A stretch of 64,000 nucleotides of DNA from Egibacter rhizosphaerae (GTDB lineage: Bacteria; Actinomycetota; Nitriliruptoria; Euzebyales; Egibacteraceae): assembly GCF_004322855.1 (NCBI RefSeq), contig NZ_CP036402.1:62001-126000 (forward strand). Direction: 5' to 3'. A model generated the notes under the pieces. That model was not told the origin of the DNA. It made no database searches and was given only the letters and a program-made list of their open reading frames with translations. A program made the translations under genes and the position numbers. Position 1 is the first letter of the stretch. The number at the start of each line of letters is the position of its first letter. Below, one piece after another: positions 60,622-64,000 of this stretch.

Positions 60622-61776
60622 GCCGAACAGCACCGGATCGCGGGGCCCCGAGCGCCGACCGACGAGCAGGTGGCCCGCCGTCCCCACGGCGAGCCGAGGC
60701 GTGATGTGGCCGCCCCCCAGAGTGAGCTCACAGAGGTCGTCGAACGCGCCCTGTCGGCGTGCGGTGGCTGCGACACCCGCCTCGGCGACGGCCCTGGTGC
60801 GCACCAGGCGAGCCAGCGTGCCGGTGTGCCGCAGATGCCGTCCGAGTAGGGAATGCAGATCGGCTGGGTATCGACGGGCTGCGGTCCGGGGATCGCCGGC
60901 CGCCGCCCTGCCCGCGAGCTCACCGCTCGCGAGGGCGTAGTAGATCCCCTCGCCCGAGACGGGGTTGATGAGGCTCGCGGCATCGCCCACGAGCAGGATG
61001 CGGCCCACCGCAGCGGGCGGCCGATGACTGCTCACCGGCAGCGGATGGCCGAGCACGGTGTCGGGATCGAGACCCGTCGGGCCGAGCGCGTCCTCCAGCG
61101 CGCCGAGGAAGTCCTTGCGCTGGCCGGGGAAGTCCGCGCGGAAGGCGCCGTAGCCGACGTTGGCCCGCCCGTCTCCGATCGGGAACGTCCACGCGTACGA
61201 GGGCCAGTGCGCGGCCACAAGATGGATCCGTTGCACGGCGTCGTGCGCGGGCGCGTAGGCCCGGATCGCCACCGCCAGCGCGTGATCGGGATTGCGAGCC
61301 AGACCCAGCGCTCGGCGCACCACCGAGTGCGCGCCGTCGGCAGCGACGAGCGTCCGTGCGGCGATCTCGCCGTCGACGACCACGCGTCCCGGACGGGTGA
61401 CGAGGCTGCGCACGCGATGCTGCCGGTGGACCACACCGGCCCGTTCGGCAGCGACAACGAGCCGTGCGTCGAATACGGCGCGGGGCACGACCCGGTCCGG
61501 GCGAGACAGTGGGCGGGTCACGGTGCGACCGGACGGGGCGGCGAGCGAGAGCCTCGTGACCTGCTGGTAGTCGTCGACCACGTCACCGACACCGAGCCGG
61601 GCGAGGACGTCCATGGCGTGTGGAGCGATCCCGTCGCCGCAGGACTTGTCGCGGGGGAACTCGGCGCGGTCGAGCAACAGGACACTGGCCTCCGGGCGGG
61701 CCCGGCGAGCGGCCAGCGCGGCGGCCGACCCCGCAGGCCCCGCGCCCACCACGACCACGTCCCACGGCCCGTCCAT
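60595..61776 (-). CDS. geranylgeranyl-reductase family FAD oxidoreductase (menaquinone-reductase-like)
   Basis: 393 residues. FAD site DVVVVGAGPAGSAAALAARR (GxGxxG at 11-16), the family segment FPRDKSCGDGIAPHAMDVLARLG, RVVPRAVFDARLVVAAERAG, VAADGAHSVVRRALGL and LVGDAASLINPVSGEGIYYAL. This group saturates isoprenoid chains, as in geranylgeranyl reductases and MenJ, which reduces one menaquinone isoprene unit in actinobacteria. No men genes are nearby. An ATG with AGGAT at suitable distance starts at 61776. A copy of its 3' end lies 4.85 kb away beside glgB. Confidence 0.88.
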   Translation of the reverse strand: MDGPWDVVVVGAGPAGSAAALAARRARPEASVLLLDRAEFPRDKSCGDGIAPHAMDVLARLGVGDVVDDYQQVTRLSLAAPSGRTVTRPLSRPDRVVPRAVFDARLVVAAERAGVVHRQHRVRSLVTRPGRVVVDGEIAARTLVAADGAHSVVRRALGLARNPDHALAVAIRAYAPAHDAVQRIHLVAAHWPSYAWTFPIGDGRANVGYGAFRADFPGQRKDFLGALEDALGPTGLDPDTVLGHPLPVSSHRPPAAVGRILLVGDAASLINPVSGEGIYYALASGELAGRAAAGDPRTAARRYPADLHSLLGRHLRHTGTLARLVRTRAVAEAGVAATARRQGAFDDLCELTLGGGHITPRLAVGTAGHLLVGRRSGPRDPVLFGSGPVSTHE

Positions 61777-61830
61777 GAGCCGCCATCCTGCCGCCTCGGG
61801 GCCCCGCGCGCGCCGGCGGTGTCGGTGGCC

Positions 61831-62616
61831 TCAGCGGATCACCGCGATCCCGAGCCGCTTGGTGCGCGTCGCCCATCGCACGCGCTCGTCCGAGGCGATC
61901 GCAGTCCACGCCCGCTGCATGCCGTCGGACCATTCGATGTCGTCGAAGGTGAGCACCGCGCCCGGCTCGGACGCCTCGGCGAGTCGCGCGAAGAACTCGC
62001 GGGTGGAGTCCTCGCGGTGGTCGCCGTCGACGAAGGCCCAGCCGATCCCCTCGTCGCGGCGGTGCAGCTCGGAGAGGACACCGGGCAACTGCTCCTCGAA
62101 CGAGCCGACCACCACGTCGACATGACCGAGGCTGAGGCGGCGGTGATTGTGGCGGGCCAGCGTCGCGAGAGGTTCGGAACCCTCCAGGGTGATCAACCGG
62201 CCGCGCGCTCGAGGCTCCGGTTCGGCCAGCGCGAGCGCGGCCCCCTGATAGGCGCTGGACAGGCCGAGGGAGGTGCCGAGCTCGATCCCGACCCGCGGCG
62301 AGCGTGCCCGCACGAGGTGGAACAGCGCCGCGCAGTGGCGTTCCGGCATCGCCGCGGTGGCGAGGACGCCGGACACCGTCCGCGGTTCGCTCCTGCGCCC
62401 GGGGACGACCGCGTGCGTCACGGCGAGCTCGCGACGCAGCGCTCGGATCCGTGCGAACCAGGCGTGCTCGGCGGCGGTGAGCCTGCGCGCCCGCATCCGG
62501 GTCGAGGCGAGGGCAACCGCCGACATCCCGGGCTTCGCCAGCATGCGCACCGGGGGCCGGCGCACGGCCGGTGCCCTGGCGGTGCCGTCACCCGGGCGCG
62601 ACGAAACGGTCGGCAC
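61831..62616 (-). CDS. class I SAM-dependent O-methyltransferase-like protein
   Basis: 261 residues. VGIELGTSLGLSSAYQGAALALAE is the SAM loop, LITLEGSEPLATLARHNHRRL the acidic loop, and IGWAFVDGDHREDSTREFFARL the metal-site region of catechol-O-methyltransferase-like enzymes. VLTFDDIEWSDGMQRAW follows. GTG 62616 has AGAGG 7 nt upstream. The first 40 residues are basic and not part of the fold. Divergent from the GNAT gene. Methylates or only resembles enzymes that methylate small phenols or lipids; the acceptor is unknown. Confidence 0.82.
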   Translation of the reverse strand: MPTVSSRPGDGTARAPAVRRPPVRMLAKPGMSAVALASTRMRARRLTAAEHAWFARIRALRRELAVTHAVVPGRRSEPRTVSGVLATAAMPERHCAALFHLVRARSPRVGIELGTSLGLSSAYQGAALALAEPEPRARGRLITLEGSEPLATLARHNHRRLSLGHVDVVVGSFEEQLPGVLSELHRRDEGIGWAFVDGDHREDSTREFFARLAEASEPGAVLTFDDIEWSDGMQRAWTAIASDERVRWATRTKRLGIAVIR

Positions 62617-62746
62617 GTCGGATCCTCTCCCTCGGGCGCGTTGGTCGCGGCGATCGACGCCGACGGTGTGGACGCCGACGACGGTGGTGGCGTCACCATA
62701 TCCCCCCCGACCGCGGCAGCATGCGGTCGCCCGTGCCCCGGCGCAC

Positions 62747-62752
62747 TACCCT
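62747..62752 (+). promoter_or_regulatory. TACCCT -10 box before the GNAT gene
   Basis: TACCCT is followed by 8 nt and ATG 62761 without a ribosome binding site. Confidence 0.5.
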
Positions 62753-62760
62753 CCCGCGCG

Positions 62761-63186
62761 ATGCAGATCCGCAGCGCCGCCGAACCCGACCTGGAAGCGA
62801 TCGTTGGCCTGTGGGAGCAGGCGGGGATGCTCGCCTACACCCCACACCCCCACGACGAGCTACACGGTCTCCTGCGCCACGATCCGGGGCTGGCCCTCGT
62901 GGCCGATCTCGAGGGTGCGGTCGTCGGCACGGTCCTCGCGCCATTCGACGGCCGACGCGGCTGGCTCATGCGCCTGGCCGTCGCGTCGTCGGCCCGCCGG
63001 GCGGGCGTCGCCTCGGCGCTCGTGAGCGAGGCCGAGCGCCGGCTCTCCGAGCGGGGCTGTGCGCGCGTGAACCTCTTGGTCTTCGCCGACAACGAGGAGG
63101 CCCAGTCCTTCTGGGAGTCGGTGGGCTACCGCCGAGGCGCGCCCGTCGTGCTGATGAGCCGCCACCTCGACCCGACGGACCCCTGA
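62761..63186 (+). CDS. GNAT-family N-acetyltransferase
   Basis: 141 residues. IRSAAEPDLEAIVGLWEQAGM is the first strand-helix, GWLMRLAVASSARRAGVASALVSEAERRLSERG contains the acetyl-CoA pyrophosphate site (RRAGVA, the R/Q-x-x-G-x-G/A motif), and VNLLVFADNEEAQSFWESVGYRRG is motif B with the general-acid Tyr. Substrate unknown. ATG 62761 lies just after a TACCCT box, so the mRNA is probably leaderless. Confidence 0.9.
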   Translation: MQIRSAAEPDLEAIVGLWEQAGMLAYTPHPHDELHGLLRHDPGLALVADLEGAVVGTVLAPFDGRRGWLMRLAVASSARRAGVASALVSEAERRLSERGCARVNLLVFADNEEAQSFWESVGYRRGAPVVLMSRHLDPTDP

Positions 63187-63252
63187 GCCGTCTCAGACCT
63201 GCCCGCGGAGCGGTCCAGATCCGGACGAGCCGACACCGAACGCCGCGAGGAA

Positions 63253-63290
63253 CGGTACGCCGACCCGCGCCGGCGCGGGTCGGCGTACCG
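63253..63290. terminator. 38-bp perfect palindrome
   Basis: A perfect palindrome of 38 bp, starting CGGTACGCCGACCCGCGCC and reading the same on both strands. It lies between the convergent GNAT and proS genes and would form a very stable hairpin. The core ACCCGCGCCGGCGC is shared with the inverted repeat at 63344-63385. Confidence 0.75.
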
Positions 63291-63343
63291 CGAACGACCG
63301 GCTGGCGTCCGGACAGCGCGCGCGTCCCGCAGTCCGACCGGAT

Positions 63344-63385
63344 CGTGGTGCAGTTACCCGCGCCGGCGCAGGTAACTGCACCACG
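63344..63385. terminator. 15-bp-arm inverted repeat with shared core
   Basis: CGTGGTGCAGTTACC and GGTAACTGCACCACG, perfect 15-bp arms, enclose CGCGCCGGCGCA, itself self-complementary. It is 48 nt before the proS stop on the plus map. With the 38-bp palindrome it forms a double hairpin that probably ends transcription on both strands. Confidence 0.7.
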
Positions 63386-63432
63386 TTTCCGCGCCGCCCG
63401 CCGATGGGGTTGATCCCCTACCGCCTCATCCC

Positions 63433-64000
63433 CTACCCGGCGAGCAGCCCGACCGCGTCATCGAGCGGGAGCTCGTCCCGCTCACCCGAGCGGCGGTCCT
63501 TGCGCTCCACGACACCGCGCTCCAGCCCCTTGCCGCCCACCACGAGCTGGGTCGGCATGCCCAGGAGGTCGGCGTCGGCGAACTTCACGCCCGGACTGGT
63601 CTCACGGTCGTCGTAGAGGACCGCGATCCCGGCGCCGGCGAGCTCTCGGTAGAGCCGCTCCGCGGCCTCGGCGACCTGAGCGTTGCGGTGCCCACCGAGA
63701 GCCAGCAGGTGCACCGCGAACGGGGCCACCTCGATCGGCCAGGCGAGCCCCTCGTCGTCGTGGTGGGCCTCGGCGGCCACCGCGAGCGTCCGACCGATCC
63801 CGATGCCGTAGCAGCCCATCCACATGACCTGCTCGTGGCCGTGCTCGTCGACGTAGGTCGCCCCCGGGGGGGCCGCGGAGTAGGTCGTGCCCAGCTGGAA
63901 GGTGTGACCGGCCTCGACCGCCTGCTCCACCCGCAGCTCCCCGGTCTCGCACTCGGGACAGGGGTCGCCGTCGGCGACGGTCGCGCAGGGCCGCCAGGTG
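63433..64000 (-). CDS. proS: prolyl-tRNA synthetase, C-terminal part (partial)
   Basis: Charges tRNA-Pro. Only the last 188 codons are in the window. The visible part starts WRPCATVADGDPCPECETGEL, a zinc-ribbon-like segment of the bacterial-type insertion domain region. It continues VEAGHTFQLGTTYSA, VMWMGCYGIGIGRTLAVAAEAHHDDEGLAWP (class II motif 3 with the ATP Arg) and an anticodon-binding domain FAVHLLALGGHRNAQVAEAAERLYRELAGAGIAVLYDDRETSPGVKFADADLLGMPTQLVVGGKGLERG. Motif 1 and 2 lie outside the window. Confidence 0.95.
   Translation of the reverse strand, partial: TWRPCATVADGDPCPECETGELRVEQAVEAGHTFQLGTTYSAAPPGATYVDEHGHEQVMWMGCYGIGIGRTLAVAAEAHHDDEGLAWPIEVAPFAVHLLALGGHRNAQVAEAAERLYRELAGAGIAVLYDDRETSPGVKFADADLLGMPTQLVVGGKGLERGVVERKDRRSGERDELPLDDAVGLLAG

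Noticed and set aside
63193-63384. Small minus-strand frame between GNAT and proS
   Set aside because: It is translated from the two palindromes and has no start signal or protein-like composition.

Overview
The window is 64 kb of very GC-rich DNA from a high-GC Actinomycetota. Support comes from family content: actinobacterial-type coproheme decarboxylase (ChdC), an AfsR/SARP regulator, a TIGR03086/mycothiol-type DinB protein, a mycoredoxin-like glutaredoxin, a four-PASTA Ser/Thr kinase, and a complete GlgE alpha-glucan cluster. Many proteins are rich in Asp/Glu (kinase tail, GH10 xylanase, HD phosphodiesterase), which fits a salt-adapted lineage such as the Nitriliruptoria. That placement is inference. 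No rRNA, tRNA or CRISPR array was recognised.

Layout. 1-4.1 kb: a partial glycine oxidase (thiO), a PPPPE-repeat protein and the PASTA kinase. 4.2-18.5 kb: a long co-directional minus-strand run (threonine aldolase, 6-phosphofructokinase, PlsC-type acyltransferase, ROK glucokinase, Vms1/eRF1-like protein, a CPLC protein, ArsA-like ATPase, two SRPBCC proteins, zinc-ribbon membrane protein, rhomboid protease, acyl-CoA synthetase, alpha/beta hydrolase), interrupted by an IS110-family element at about 11.2-12.9 kb. 18.6-26.5 kb: ChdC, HU, an APH-like kinase divergent from a TetR regulator, a redox/transport operon, a beta-hydroxyacid dehydrogenase and an ABC exporter. 26.6-33.2 kb: an AfsR/SARP regulator divergent from a tightly packed methyltransferase / NTF2-like / APH-like / methyltransferase operon. 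33.3-43.3 kb: a DinB protein, a secreted GH10 xylanase, a BI-1 family protein, an ABC-F ATPase, a 7TM-HD phosphodiesterase and an orphan NuoF. 43.6-55.7 kb: the alpha-glucan/trehalose cluster. 55.7-60.6 kb: an island with two adjoining insertion sequences and two unrecognised exported proteins. 60.6-64 kb: a geranylgeranyl-reductase-like flavoprotein, a methyltransferase, a GNAT acetyltransferase and partial proS.

How the genes work together. treS (trehalose to maltose), mak (maltose to maltose-1-phosphate), glgE (chain extension) and glgB (branching) form one coupled plus-strand operon. The divergent glgP and GH13 glucosidase degrade alpha-glucan. pfkA and glk feed glycolysis. Two promoter regions look designed: the glgP/glgE region has four 23-bp repeats and a 9-bp inverted repeat, and the SARP/methyltransferase region has 11-bp-period direct repeats of the kind SARP proteins bind.

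Noteworthy patterns. (1) Several genes carry a short tandem duplication across their own stop codon (pfkA, the dehydrogenase at 23.5 kb, the DinB gene, the HD phosphodiesterase). The IS island is bounded by a displaced copy of the 3' end of the reductase gene at 60.6 kb. (2) At least eight genes have a TANNNT box 6-9 nt before the start codon and no ribosome binding site, which suggests leaderless mRNAs. (3) The IS630 and IS1182 elements occupy one CTAG site, so the empty ancestral site can be reconstructed. (4) The intergenic region at 63.2-63.4 kb carries two long palindromes with a common core.
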